From assembly GCA_030632175.1 (NCBI GenBank), contig DAOVVG010000007.1, positions 1 through 25,741 on the forward strand: a stretch of 25,741 bases of DNA. Direction: 5' to 3'. Position numbers and translations under genes: made by a program. Below are positions 7,760 through 16,860 of this stretch, in pieces. Position 1 is the first letter of the stretch. The number at the start of each line of letters is the position of its first letter. This DNA comes from Gammaproteobacteria bacterium (lineage in GTDB: Bacteria; Pseudomonadota; Gammaproteobacteria; UBA9214). The notes below the pieces were generated by a model, which ran no database searches, was not told the DNA's origin, and saw nothing but the letters and a program-made list of their open reading frames with translations.

Positions 7760-9052
7760 GTGAACAATATGAGTGCAAAAGCAGAAACAGTGAGTATTGA
7801 TATTCCACAGTACATGCAGTCGCTGGGTGAGCGGGCGCGTGCTGCCGCTCGTGAAACAGGGCGTGCCGATTCCGGTATGAAAGATGCGGCCTTGCGGGCG
7901 ATTGCGACTGCCATCGAGCATGCCGCCGATACCCTGAAGGTCGAGAACGAAAAAGACCTGGCTACCGGCCGGCAGCGGGGCCTTGATTCAGCGCTGCTGG
8001 ATCGCCTCGAACTCAATGATGCCCGCATTGCGCTGATGGCCGAGGGGCTGCGCGAGATCGCGCTGTTGCCGGACCCGGTGGGCAGTATCACGGAAATGAA
8101 CTACCGGCCTTCCGGCATCCAGGTTGGTCGTATGCGCGTACCACTGGGTGTGATCGGTATTATTTATGAATCCCGTCCGAATGTAACCGCTGATGCCGCC
8201 GGTCTGTGTCTCAAGTCGGGTAACGCAGCTATTCTGCGTGGTGGCTCGGAAGCGATTCACTCCAACCAGGCCATTTCACGCTGCATTCACCAGGGGCTGG
8301 CCGAGGCGGGCATGCCGGCTGATGCCGTACAGGTTGTTGAGACCACTGACCGTGCAGCGGTCGGTGAACTGGTGCGCATGCAGGATTATGTGGATGTCAT
8401 TGTGCCGCGTGGTGGCAAGGGCCTGATTGAGCGCATCAGCACAGAGTCGAAAATTCCTGTGATCAAACACCTGCACGGTGTTTGTCATACCTATATAGAT
8501 GATATGGCCGATATCGACAAGGCCATCAAGGTGGCGGTAAATGCCAAAACCCAGCGTTACGGCACCTGCAATACCATGGAAACCCTGCTGGTCGCCAAAG
8601 ACATAGCCGGGCAGGTGTTGCCGGAACTGGTTGCGCAATACCGGGACGCCGGCGTTGAACTGCGTGGCTGTGAGGCGACCCGCAAGGTGGTTAACGATAT
8701 TAATACGGCGACTGAAGCTGACTGGGATGAAGAGTACCTGGCGCCGATACTGGCGATTCGCATTGTCGATGATATGGATGCGGCGATGGACCATATTGCA
8801 CGCCATGGTTCCAGTCATACCGATGCCATCATTACAGAGTCGCTGACAAGGGCGCAGCGTTTTCTGCACGAGGTGGATTCCAGCTCGGTCATGGTTAACG
8901 CATCCAGCCGGTTTGCAGACGGTTTCGAGTATGGACTGGGTGCTGAAATCGGCATCAGTACCGACAAGCTGCATGTGCGCGGACCGGTTGGTCTGGAAGG
9001 TCTGACAACACTTAAATATATCGTCATCGGCGACGGACACATCCGTACCTGA
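7760..9052 (+). CDS. proA: Gamma-glutamyl phosphate reductase (glutamate-5-semialdehyde dehydrogenase)
   Basis: Second enzyme of proline synthesis; reduces gamma-glutamyl phosphate to glutamate semialdehyde with NADPH. About 430 residues, as expected. An ALDH-like fold is evident: the VPLGVIGIIYESRPNV segment, the catalytic cysteine C270 in YGTCNTMETLL, and the ProA signature HIARHGSSHTDAII (about 345-358). Two starts are possible: GTG at 7760 (used here) or ATG at 7769, three codons later; neither has a strong Shine-Dalgarno. It lies 4 bp after holA and 25 bp before nadD. The proA-nadD-rsfS-rlmH order is that of Pseudomonas-like gammaproteobacteria. No proB is in the window. Confidence 0.97.
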   Translation: MNNMSAKAETVSIDIPQYMQSLGERARAAARETGRADSGMKDAALRAIATAIEHAADTLKVENEKDLATGRQRGLDSALLDRLELNDARIALMAEGLREIALLPDPVGSITEMNYRPSGIQVGRMRVPLGVIGIIYESRPNVTADAAGLCLKSGNAAILRGGSEAIHSNQAISRCIHQGLAEAGMPADAVQVVETTDRAAVGELVRMQDYVDVIVPRGGKGLIERISTESKIPVIKHLHGVCHTYIDDMADIDKAIKVAVNAKTQRYGTCNTMETLLVAKDIAGQVLPELVAQYRDAGVELRGCEATRKVVNDINTATEADWDEEYLAPILAIRIVDDMDAAMDHIARHGSSHTDAIITESLTRAQRFLHEVDSSSVMVNASSRFADGFEYGLGAEIGISTDKLHVRGPVGLEGLTTLKYIVIGDGHIRT

Positions 9053-9077
9053 TGACTGTCGTTTCGGAAATCTTTTT

Positions 9078-9722
9078 ATGATTGGTATTCTTGGCGGTTC
9101 ATTTGATCCGGTTCATTACGGCCACCTGCGCCCGGCTCTGGAAGTACAGCAATCCCTGGGTCTGGATGAAATCCGGCTGGTTCCCAGCCATGTGCCGCCA
9201 CACCGGCCACAGGCACAGGCCTCGCCACAGCAACGTGTCGCCATGTTGAATGCCGCGGCTGAAAATTACCCGGTCTTCAAGGTAGACACCCGCGAGTTTG
9301 ACCGGGAAGGACCTTCCTATACGCTGGACACATTGATCTCGTTGCGTGAGGAAATGGCAGGTGTGACCTTGTGCCTGCTGGTAGGTATGGATGCCTTTCA
9401 GGGGCTGGCGAGCTGGCATCGCTGGCATGAGTTGACGGACTACTGCCACCTGATTGTAATGGATCGTCCGGGTGCGCAGCTGCCGGAGCAGGGTGAACTG
9501 GCTGATTTTATTCGCCTGCGCCGGATAATGGATGTTGGCAAGCTCGGCACACAGTCATCCGGTCTGCTGTATTTTCATCCGGTCAGCCAGCTGGAAATAT
9601 CCGCGACGGCGATCCGCAAATTGCTGAACTCGGGCGGGGACGCGGGCTTTCTGTTGCCGGAGCGTGTTCTGGATATTGTTCGTAGCGAAGGCCTGTATGG
9701 CACAGGTGACCGGGATGAGTAA
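9078..9722 (+). CDS. nadD: Nicotinate-nucleotide adenylyltransferase
   Basis: Transfers AMP from ATP to nicotinate mononucleotide in NAD synthesis. The 214-residue protein starts with the nucleotidyltransferase motif GGSFDPVHYGH (residues 6-16, including the H-x2-H pair H13/H16) and has the second motif ISATAIR (S175-R180 core), both hallmarks of NadD. Length is usual. The last codons overlap the start of rsfS (ATG 9715, stop TAA 9720-9722), so the two are probably translationally coupled. Confidence 0.96.
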   Translation: MIGILGGSFDPVHYGHLRPALEVQQSLGLDEIRLVPSHVPPHRPQAQASPQQRVAMLNAAAENYPVFKVDTREFDREGPSYTLDTLISLREEMAGVTLCLLVGMDAFQGLASWHRWHELTDYCHLIVMDRPGAQLPEQGELADFIRLRRIMDVGKLGTQSSGLLYFHPVSQLEISATAIRKLLNSGGDAGFLLPERVLDIVRSEGLYGTGDRDE

Positions 9723-10080
9723 CGCCATGAAAAGTAACGAGAGTGATCGCCTGCTTGAAGTTGTACTGGCAGCGCTGGAAGAGATGAAAGGTGTAGGTGT
9801 TCGGGTGGTTGATGTTCGCGAGCTGACCTCCATTACAGACCGGATGGTGATTGTCAGTGGCACCTCAACCCGTCACGTGAAAGCGCTGGCCGAGAATATT
9901 ATCCTGCGGGCAAAGCAGCATGGCTGCAAGCCGCTGGGTGTTGAAGGCGAGACGACCGCCGATTGGGTGCTGGTTGACCTCGCTGATGTTGTCGTCCATG
10001 TCATGATGCCCGAAACCAGGGACTTTTATGCGCTGGAAAAACTGTGGTCAGTAGGTGGCCGCAATAACGCCAGTGCCTGA
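9715..10080 (+). CDS. rsfS: Ribosomal silencing factor RsfS
   Basis: Binds ribosomal protein uL14 and blocks joining of 50S and 30S subunits in slow growth. The 121-residue protein shows the family core VVDVRELTSITDRMVIVSG, then STRHVKALAENI, and the closing RDFYALEKLW. The ATG at 9715 is chosen because AGGTGA (9704-9709) sits 5 bp upstream and it overlaps the nadD end; ATG 9727 is a possible internal start, while upstream frames lack family similarity. Pairing with nadD upstream and rlmH downstream is conserved across bacteria. A 163-bp gap separates it from rlmH. Confidence 0.95.
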   Translation: MSNAMKSNESDRLLEVVLAALEEMKGVGVRVVDVRELTSITDRMVIVSGTSTRHVKALAENIILRAKQHGCKPLGVEGETTADWVLVDLADVVVHVMMPETRDFYALEKLWSVGGRNNASA

Positions 10081-10163
10081 ATGTTGTTGTCCCGCTGGTT
10101 TTCTTTCTCCGGGAGGGGGTTGGGGCGTACCCGGTTAAGCGCCGTGCATAAAAGAGGATAAAA

Positions 10164-10186
10164 CTGGAAAGCTGTTTGATTTCCAG
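10164..10186. other. Short perfect inverted repeat in the rsfS-rlmH gap
   Basis: CTGGAAA (10164-10170) and TTTCCAG (10180-10186) form a 7-bp perfect stem with a 9-nt loop, followed by TCCCCCC. There is no U-tract, so it is not a standard terminator. It could be a weak RNA structure in the rlmH leader. Nothing else is recognised in the 163-bp gap. Confidence 0.35.
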
Positions 10187-10243
10187 TCCCCCCATTTTGG
10201 AACAGCGGTGGTTTCCGGACCTGGCTGCTGAAGGATCGGTACT

Positions 10244-10714
10244 GTGCGTATTCATCTGATTGCCGTCGGGACACGCATGCCGGCGTGGGTTGTTGAGGCC
10301 TACCACGAATATGCAAAGCGCCTGCCCCGTGAATGCACGCTGCAACTGGTCGAGATTCCCCTCAGCAAGCGGCGCAAGTCTCTCTCTCCTGAACAGGCGG
10401 CTGGCGAAGAAGGGCAGCAGATGCTTGCCGCACTCCCCAAAGATTGCACGGTGGTTGCCCTGGATGTACTTGGCAAAAGCTGGTCCACGGAAGCGCTGGC
10501 TGTCCGCCTGCAGGACTGGCTGGGTTCAGGCCGGGATGTTGCCCTGCTGGTTGGTGGTCCCGACGGTTTGTCGGCGGCCTGCCTCGCACGCGCCGACCTG
10601 AAATGGTCATTATCCTCGTTAACCTATCCCCATTCGCTGGTGCGTGTTGTGCTGGCCGAGCAGTTATACCGTGCATGGACCATTAACGCGGGTCACCCGT
10701 ATCATCGATCATGA
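10244..10714 (+). CDS. rlmH: 23S rRNA pseudouridine-1915 N3-methyltransferase RlmH
   Basis: SPOUT-class methyltransferase that methylates pseudouridine 1915 of 23S rRNA using SAM. The 156-residue protein (E. coli 155) contains the SAM-binding VGGPDG (103-108) and the trefoil-knot end SSLTYPHSLVRVVLAEQLYR followed by the invariant GHPYHR. It starts at GTG with AAGGAT 8 bp upstream. In many relatives rlmH is followed by pbpA-rodA; here maf follows after 12-57 bp depending on the maf start. Confidence 0.97.
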   Translation: MRIHLIAVGTRMPAWVVEAYHEYAKRLPRECTLQLVEIPLSKRRKSLSPEQAAGEEGQQMLAALPKDCTVVALDVLGKSWSTEALAVRLQDWLGSGRDVALLVGGPDGLSAACLARADLKWSLSSLTYPHSLVRVVLAEQLYRAWTINAGHPYHRS

Positions 10715-10771
10715 TATGGTTGCCGGATGAAAGCTGCGGCACTGCGCACCGGCAATACAGGTAACCGGCAG

Positions 10772-11344
10772 ATGGATATCTACCTGGCATCACAGTCACC
10801 GCGGCGCAGGGAATTGTTGCGGCAAATCGGGGTCGAATTTGAACTGCTGCCGGTGGAGATTGACGAGTCGCAACGGGCAGGCGAATCACCTGAATCCTGC
10901 GTGCAGCGGCTGGCACTGGAGAAGGCGCGGGCCGGCAGGGCGATATTGCCGGCAGGGCGGTCGCGGCCGGTGATGGGTGCGGATACCCTGGTGGTCTGTG
11001 GTGATGCGGTGCTGGGTAAACCGGTAGATCGCGACGCTGCCCTTGGTATGCTGCAATCGCTCTCGGGCAGTACTCACCGGGTCATCACGGCTGTTGCGCT
11101 GGCAGGTGATTATGAAGCTGCCCGCGTCAGTACCAGTCTCGTGACATTTCGCACGTTAACTGTGCCTGAATGTGAGGCATACTGGGAGACAGGCGAGCCG
11201 CGGGACAAGGCCGGGTCTTATGCTGTTCAGGGCTTGGCTGCGATGTTTATTACCCGGCTCGAAGGCAGTTACTCGGGCGTCATGGGATTGCCGGTGTATG
11301 AAACGGCAGAATTGCTGAAGGATTTCGGGATAAAGCTTTTGTAA
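10772..11344 (+). CDS. maf: Maf family nucleoside triphosphate pyrophosphatase (YhdE-like)
   Basis: House-cleaning pyrophosphatase that hydrolyses dTTP, UTP and related nucleotides; the YhdE subgroup is inferred from its position next to rng. From the ATG at 10772 the protein has 190 residues and opens with the family motif LASQSPRRREL (5-15). The catalytic Asp is D71 in GADTLVV, then GKPVDRDAA, and KAGSYAVQGLAAMF near the C-terminus. An in-frame ATG at 10727 would add 15 residues without family similarity. The maf-rng-yhdP-tldD order matches E. coli. The next gene, rng, begins 39 bp after the stop. Confidence 0.95.
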   Translation: MDIYLASQSPRRRELLRQIGVEFELLPVEIDESQRAGESPESCVQRLALEKARAGRAILPAGRSRPVMGADTLVVCGDAVLGKPVDRDAALGMLQSLSGSTHRVITAVALAGDYEAARVSTSLVTFRTLTVPECEAYWETGEPRDKAGSYAVQGLAAMFITRLEGSYSGVMGLPVYETAELLKDFGIKLL

Positions 11345-11383
11345 TATTCAGGCTAACAGACAGTCGTTTATGGACAGGGATAT

Positions 11384-12850
11384 ATGAGCGAAGAGATATT
11401 AATCAATGTAACCCCGAGCGAAACCCGCGTTGCGGTGGTGGAAAACGGGATGTTGCAGGAAATATTTATCGAGCGGGCCAGGCGTCGTGGCATCGTCGGC
11501 AAGATCTACCGCGGCAAGGTCTGTCGCGTGTTGCCGGGCATGCAGGCGGCCTTCGTGGATATCGGGTTGGAGCGAGCTGCCTTTTTGCACGCATCGGATG
11601 TTGGCCCGCGCAGTCCGGATAGCGGCGCGGAGGGGAATGGTCATTCCGATATCACTGAACTGTTGCGTGAAGGCCAGGAGATTTCCGTGCAGGTCATCAA
11701 GGACCCGCTGGGGACCAAAGGTGCGCGCCTGACGACACAAATTACCATCCCGTCCCGTTACCTGGTGTTTATTCCCAACGTTGTGAATGTTGGTATCTCC
11801 CAAAAGATTGAAGATGAAGAAGAGCGGGTGCGGCTGCGCGATATTATTCAATTGTTCATGACCGAGCAGGATAGCGGCGGCTATATTGCACGCACGGCCG
11901 CAGAAGGTGCCGATGCCGAGGCGCTGCGTGCCGACATGCTGTTTCTCAGCAAGCTGTGGCAATCGGTGAAAGAAACCGAGGCCATTACAAAGCCCGGGAC
12001 GGTTATCTACGATGACCTGCCGCTCACCATCCGCGTGATGCGCGACATGCTCGACAGCGGGATTGAGAAGGTGCGTATCGACTCGCGGGAAAGCCACCAG
12101 CGTGCACATGATTTCTGTGTACGTTTCATGCCCGAGCTGGAAGCGCGGGTCGAGTATTACCCGGGTGAACGTCCGATCTTTGATATCTACGGCGTCGAGG
12201 ACGAGATTCAGAAGGCGCTGGATCGCAAGGTGCAGCTGAAATCCGGTGGTTACCTTATTATTGACCAGACCGAGGCCATGACTACGGCGGACGTGAACAC
12301 CGGTGGTTATGTCGGGCATCGCAACCTGGAAGAGACCATCTTTAAAACCAATCTCGAAGCGGCACAGGCTATCGCCCGCCAGCTGCGCCTGCGTAACCTG
12401 GGTGGCATTATTATTATTGACTTCATTGATATGTCGCAGGAAGAACACAAGCGCCAGGTGCTGCGTGCACTGGAGAAATGCCTCGTGAAAGATCATGCGC
12501 GTACCCATATCACCGAGGTGTCGTCACTGGGCCTGGTTGAGATGACGCGCAAGCGTACACGAGAAAGTCTGGAACATGTGCTGTGCGAGACGTGTCCAAC
12601 CTGCGGTGGCCGGGCTTCTCTGAAGACCCCGGAGACGGCCTGTTACGAGATATTCCGTGAAATACTGCGTGAATCACGACAGTTTGATGCGCAAAAGTTG
12701 CTGGTACTGGCCTCGCAGGAGGTGGTTGACCTGCTGGTTGACGAGGAGTCCACAAGCCTTGCGGAACTGGAGGTCTTTATCGGCAAGCCCATCAAGTTCC
12801 AGGTGGAGTCCCTGTATACGCAGGAACAATATGACGTTGTGCCATTGTAG
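11384..12850 (+). CDS. rng: Ribonuclease G
   Basis: Endoribonuclease that matures the 5' end of 16S rRNA and turns over some mRNAs. The 488-residue protein matches RNase G (E. coli 489) rather than the longer RNase E. It has an N-terminal S1 domain (about 35-125, with GKIYRGKVCRVLPGMQAAFVDIG), the catalytic magnesium-binding aspartates D303 (TTADVNTGGYVG) and D346 (IIIDFIDM), and the zinc-link CPTC at C404/C407. AGGGA lies just upstream of the ATG. It has no C-terminal degradosome scaffold. Confidence 0.97.
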   Translation: MSEEILINVTPSETRVAVVENGMLQEIFIERARRRGIVGKIYRGKVCRVLPGMQAAFVDIGLERAAFLHASDVGPRSPDSGAEGNGHSDITELLREGQEISVQVIKDPLGTKGARLTTQITIPSRYLVFIPNVVNVGISQKIEDEEERVRLRDIIQLFMTEQDSGGYIARTAAEGADAEALRADMLFLSKLWQSVKETEAITKPGTVIYDDLPLTIRVMRDMLDSGIEKVRIDSRESHQRAHDFCVRFMPELEARVEYYPGERPIFDIYGVEDEIQKALDRKVQLKSGGYLIIDQTEAMTTADVNTGGYVGHRNLEETIFKTNLEAAQAIARQLRLRNLGGIIIIDFIDMSQEEHKRQVLRALEKCLVKDHARTHITEVSSLGLVEMTRKRTRESLEHVLCETCPTCGGRASLKTPETACYEIFREILRESRQFDAQKLLVLASQEVVDLLVDEESTSLAELEVFIGKPIKFQVESLYTQEQYDVVPL

Positions 12851-12891
12851 GCCTGTCAGGCAGTCACGCTGATCTATCGGTTCTGCAAGTC

Positions 12892-15800
12892 ATGCTAAAA
12901 CGAATTTCCCATACTCTCTGGCTACTTTCTGTAGCGCTGCTGTTTCTTGTCGCCGTGGTGTTGACCGCCGCACGCCTGTGGGTGCCTTCACTCAGCGAGT
13001 ACCGGCTGGAAATAGAGAGTGCCGCGAGCGAGGTGCTGAAGAAGGATGTCAGCATCGGCCGGCTGGAGGCAACCTTTCGTGGCCTGAACCCGGTTCTGAA
13101 ACTGAAGAATGTTGTGCTTGCCGACCCGGCGGGCATACAGGACAGCCTTGCTATCCGGGAGGTCTGGATCACCATTGATGCCGAGCAGTATCTTGCCGAG
13201 CAGCAGTTTCAGTTCGCAGGTATTGATGTCATAGGCGCCGATCTCACCCTGATTCGCGACACGGAAGGTAGCTTTTATCTCGACAAGTTCAGGAGTGATG
13301 GCGGAGAGGATGCTTCGCTGGATCAGCTGATGCAGATGTCGCGTTTATCCGTGTCTGACGTCAGTCTGACCTTTGTGGATGAAATGCATGCCGAGCCAGC
13401 ACGGAGATTTTCGGCAATTGCACTGTCGCTGAAGAACAGTGGCGATACACACAGGCTGACCGGGCACGCGCTGCTGCCTGCGGATGTCGGCTATCGTGTT
13501 GACGTGGGGGCAGAGCTCTATGGCGACAGCGACAAGCTCGCATCCTGGCAGGGACAGTTATATGCAAAGGCGCAGTCGATAGTGTTCACGGCTGTGCCGA
13601 AGCGTTACCTGTACGAGGGCATGGCGCTGCAAGGTGTTGCTGATATTCGTTTATGGGCTGATGTTGCTGATCTCGATATTCATTCCATCAGTGGTGAACT
13701 GGACACCCATGACATGCAGGTGAGCCATGTCATAGATGCGCAGGAATATCATTTCAACGCGGAAAAACTCGGCGGACGATTCGGTTGGCGGCGACAGGAT
13801 AAAGGCTGGCAGTTTGCGCTGCAGCAACTGGTTGTTACTCAGCAGGGACGCGCCTGGACAACCGAGAACCTGTCACTGGCTGGCCTTTACCGGGAGCAGG
13901 ATAGCCACATAAAAGGTGTCTCAACGCGCATCAAGCTGGACGGCTTTGGTGCGCTGCTGCCGGTGATACCCGGTTTGACACCGGGTGACCGGCAGTTGCT
14001 TGCTGGTCTGCGACCACAGGGTCTGGTGAAAGACCTGGAATTCGAGCTGTCCAGCGAGGCAGGGGCGATACAGCTCAACGATTTCTCTGCACGGTTTACC
14101 GGGCTGGGCCTGGGCGAGTCCGGTGCCTATCCGCTTTTTACCGGTCTGGACGGACGCATCGGCGGCAACCTGGCTGCCGGTACGGTAACGCTCGACAGCC
14201 ACAACGTCAGCATCCACGACAGCAACCTGTTTCGTGAAGCCTTGCCACTTGAGCGGATGCAGGGTGATATCCACTGGCTGATAGGGGATGAGCGCGTTGA
14301 GGTCGGGTCTGATGCACTGAAGCTCGGTAATCAGGATATTTCTCTGGTCGCGAAGTTCGGACTCGATTTTCCTGTCGACGACGGTGCTACCTCCATTAAC
14401 CTGGAGCTGGCTGTCGAGCATGCGGATGTCGGACGTGTGCAGGCGTACCTGCCGGCCGGCAAAATGTCTCCGAAGGCCGTGACCTGGCTCGATAACAGTC
14501 TCAAGAGCGGCACAGTGAGCAATGGTACGGTGGTTGTTAACGGCCGCTTTGACCAGGTACCGTTTGATAACGGCGAGGGACGACTCGAGGTACGTTTGCC
14601 GGTCACCAATGCCGTGCTGGATTTCAACCCCGGCTGGTCACCGTTAACGCAAATCAATGCACAGGTGGATTTTACCGGACGTTCCATGGACATCCTCGGC
14701 AGCAGCGCCCTGATGCGTACTGCTGAGCTGGAGAATATCCATGTGCAAATCCATGATCTTGCGAAGCCGGTATTGACCATCAAGGGTGATGCTAACGGTG
14801 CCTTGCCCGTGATGCTGGCCGAGCTCGGCAGCAGTACGCTGGGAGAAACCTATGGTGGATTTGTCGACAGTATCACCACCAGCGGGCCGGCGTCGCTGGC
14901 ACTGGATATCGTGGTGCCGCTGACCACGACGAAGCAAGACGTGCAGGTTAGCGGAAAAATCCAGCTCAAGGACAATACGCTCAAGGTTAATGATACCGAG
15001 TTTGAACTGCAGCACATCAAGGGCAGGCTGGCGTTTGATGCGAAGGGCATCCAGGGCGAACAGCTGCATGCAAAGCTGTTTGACAAGGCAACCGTCGCCC
15101 GGGTGTGGACAGACGAAGGTGAGACGCATATAGCGCTGGACGGGCGCCTTGGCGTGCTGGAGCGCTATCTTGGCAAGGATAACGCCATCGGCGCCGCTAT
15201 CTCGGGAGACAGTAACTGGCGCGTGCTGGTGATTATTCGTGGTATGCCGGCACGCAACAAGTCAGCGAATGTCGGTGTGGTGGTGAAGTCTGATCTTGTC
15301 GGAACGCGGGTTGACCTGCCAACGCCGTTCGGCAAGGACAGGGATGCCGAGCGTGCGATATCAATTACCATAAACAATGCCGTCAAGCCGGTGAAGACTT
15401 TACGCATTGCCTACGGCGGGGTGCTGGATGCCTTGCTGGATATCAGTGCCGACAAGCAGGAAACCAGGATACTGAAGGGCGCGGTGACTACCGGTGGTGC
15501 GGAACCGGTGCTGCCGGCGGAAGCAATGATCCTGTTAAGCGGGGATTTAAAGCAGCTTTACGTCACCGAATGGAGGCCGCATTTGACAAGTGGCGCCGGC
15601 CCCGGTTTGCCGGTCAGGCTGGTACTGCAGATCGAGGAGCTCGAGGTGCAGAACTATTTCCTGAGCGAAGTGACCGTGGCAATGGAGTCTGTCGGCGAGA
15701 CCTGGAACATCAAGGCCGATGGCGCTACCGCCACCGGTGATATTCAACTGGTGAATTCCCGTACCGGGCTGGACAAGGTGGTCATGAATCTTGAACGGCT

Positions 15801-16755
15801 GAAAGTACGCAGTGGTGACCCGCAACAACCCGGACCGGACAGCAGCATGACACCGGCAGACTTCCCGGACTTCGACGTGTCTGTAGAACGGCTGGTTTAT
15901 AACAAGGCGAAGCTCGGCCAGCTGGCGTTGCAGGCGTCCAAATTACCCGGCAACAGGTACCGTGTGGAAACCCTGTCACTGTCCTCCGAGCTGCTTGATA
16001 TGAACCTGACCGGCAACTGGGAGATGCAAGGCGGTCAGCAGTTATCCAGCATGGAACTCAAGGTCAATGAAGGGAAAATGGACCGCTTGATGCGCCTGTT
16101 CGGTTATCAGAAAAGCATTGAGGATGGTGTGCTTTCCGGCGGGCTTCGCGTTAGTTGGCCAGGGGCGTTATGGGATTTTTCACCGGCAACGGCAGAGGGC
16201 AAGCTGCGGCTCAAGATCGAGGACGGGCAATTGCTGGAGGTAGAGCCCGGCGCTGCCGGACGCGTGCTGGGTCTGACGAGCGTGAGTAATTTGCCGCGCC
16301 GCCTGATGCTTGATTTCAGCGACCTCTACAAGGAAGGCTTCAGCTTCGACAAGATAAAGGGCACCTTTACCCTCGATGGCGGCAATGCCTACACCAATGA
16401 CCTGTTCGTGGACGGGCCGGCCGCCAGGATCGAGATTTCCGGACGCATCGGGCTGGCTGACGAGGACTATGATGAACTGGTCACGGTTACCCCGCATGTA
16501 AGCACCGGCCTGTCGCTGGCCGGTACGCTGGCGGCTGGCCCGGCGGTCGGCGCCGTTATAATCGTTGCCGAGGCGTTACTGGATGACAAGCTTGGTCCGC
16601 TGAGCAGGATTGGCCAGAAACAGTATTCGGTGACCGGTCCGTGGGCCGATCCTGTGATCGAAACGCTCGGCTCCAGTGATGCGCAGACGGCGCCGCAGGA
16701 CGCTGCGGAGACAGAGGCGCAGACTGGCACCGGGTTTGATGAAGATTTTGAATAG
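12892..16755 (+). CDS. yhdP: YhdP, AsmA-like inner-membrane-anchored phospholipid transport protein
   Basis: Large (1287 residues) envelope protein. A single N-terminal membrane helix (about residues 10-32) anchors a long periplasmic beta-rich region of AsmA/DUF3971 type. The C-terminus is characteristic of YhdP: LMLDFSDLYKEGFSFDKIKG, then VDGPAARIEISGRIGL, and a glycine/alanine-rich stretch before the GPLSRIGQKQYSVTGPW end. YhdP, TamB and YdbH are thought to form lipid conduits between inner and outer membranes. Length is close to E. coli YhdP (1266). It follows rng by 41 bp and ends 105 bp before the nitrilase gene. The short Asp/Glu/Thr-rich tail after the last conserved segment is probably disordered. 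Confidence 0.94.
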   Translation: MLKRISHTLWLLSVALLFLVAVVLTAARLWVPSLSEYRLEIESAASEVLKKDVSIGRLEATFRGLNPVLKLKNVVLADPAGIQDSLAIREVWITIDAEQYLAEQQFQFAGIDVIGADLTLIRDTEGSFYLDKFRSDGGEDASLDQLMQMSRLSVSDVSLTFVDEMHAEPARRFSAIALSLKNSGDTHRLTGHALLPADVGYRVDVGAELYGDSDKLASWQGQLYAKAQSIVFTAVPKRYLYEGMALQGVADIRLWADVADLDIHSISGELDTHDMQVSHVIDAQEYHFNAEKLGGRFGWRRQDKGWQFALQQLVVTQQGRAWTTENLSLAGLYREQDSHIKGVSTRIKLDGFGALLPVIPGLTPGDRQLLAGLRPQGLVKDLEFELSSEAGAIQLNDFSARFTGLGLGESGAYPLFTGLDGRIGGNLAAGTVTLDSHNVSIHDSNLFREALPLERMQGDIHWLIGDERVEVGSDALKLGNQDISLVAKFGLDFPVDDGATSINLELAVEHADVGRVQAYLPAGKMSPKAVTWLDNSLKSGTVSNGTVVVNGRFDQVPFDNGEGRLEVRLPVTNAVLDFNPGWSPLTQINAQVDFTGRSMDILGSSALMRTAELENIHVQIHDLAKPVLTIKGDANGALPVMLAELGSSTLGETYGGFVDSITTSGPASLALDIVVPLTTTKQDVQVSGKIQLKDNTLKVNDTEFELQHIKGRLAFDAKGIQGEQLHAKLFDKATVARVWTDEGETHIALDGRLGVLERYLGKDNAIGAAISGDSNWRVLVIIRGMPARNKSANVGVVVKSDLVGTRVDLPTPFGKDRDAERAISITINNAVKPVKTLRIAYGGVLDALLDISADKQETRILKGAVTTGGAEPVLPAEAMILLSGDLKQLYVTEWRPHLTSGAGPGLPVRLVLQIEELEVQNYFLSEVTVAMESVGETWNIKADGATATGDIQLVNSRTGLDKVVMNLERLKVRSGDPQQPGPDSSMTPADFPDFDVSVERLVYNKAKLGQLALQASKLPGNRYRVETLSLSSELLDMNLTGNWEMQGGQQLSSMELKVNEGKMDRLMRLFGYQKSIEDGVLSGGLRVSWPGALWDFSPATAEGKLRLKIEDGQLLEVEPGAAGRVLGLTSVSNLPRRLMLDFSDLYKEGFSFDKIKGTFTLDGGNAYTNDLFVDGPAARIEISGRIGLADEDYDELVTVTPHVSTGLSLAGTLAAGPAVGAVIIVAEALLDDKLGPLSRIGQKQYSVTGPWADPVIETLGSSDAQTAPQDAAETEAQTGTGFDEDFE

Positions 16756-16798
16756 CACGTTTTTTTGTATAGCGCGCCTGGCGGGCACAAAAATGCTG

Positions 16799-16827
16799 TT
16801 TTCAGAAACTGTGTTACTCTTTAAAAT
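16799..16827 (+). promoter_or_regulatory. Candidate sigma-70 promoter for the nitrilase-tldD pair
   Basis: TTTTCA (16799-16804) and TAAAAT (16822-16827) are separated by 17 bp, in the 105-bp AT-rich gap after yhdP. This would give the amidase-tldD pair a promoter of its own. It is a consensus match only (4 of 6 at -35, 5 of 6 at -10). Confidence 0.4.
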
Positions 16828-16860
16828 CTGTCCATTTAACAGGTTAATTGGCTTAAAAAT

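Noticed and set aside
11399..12508. 369-codon minus-strand frame opposite rng
   Set aside because: Antisense to the catalytic part of RNase G; no recognisable domain, composition typical of shadow frames.
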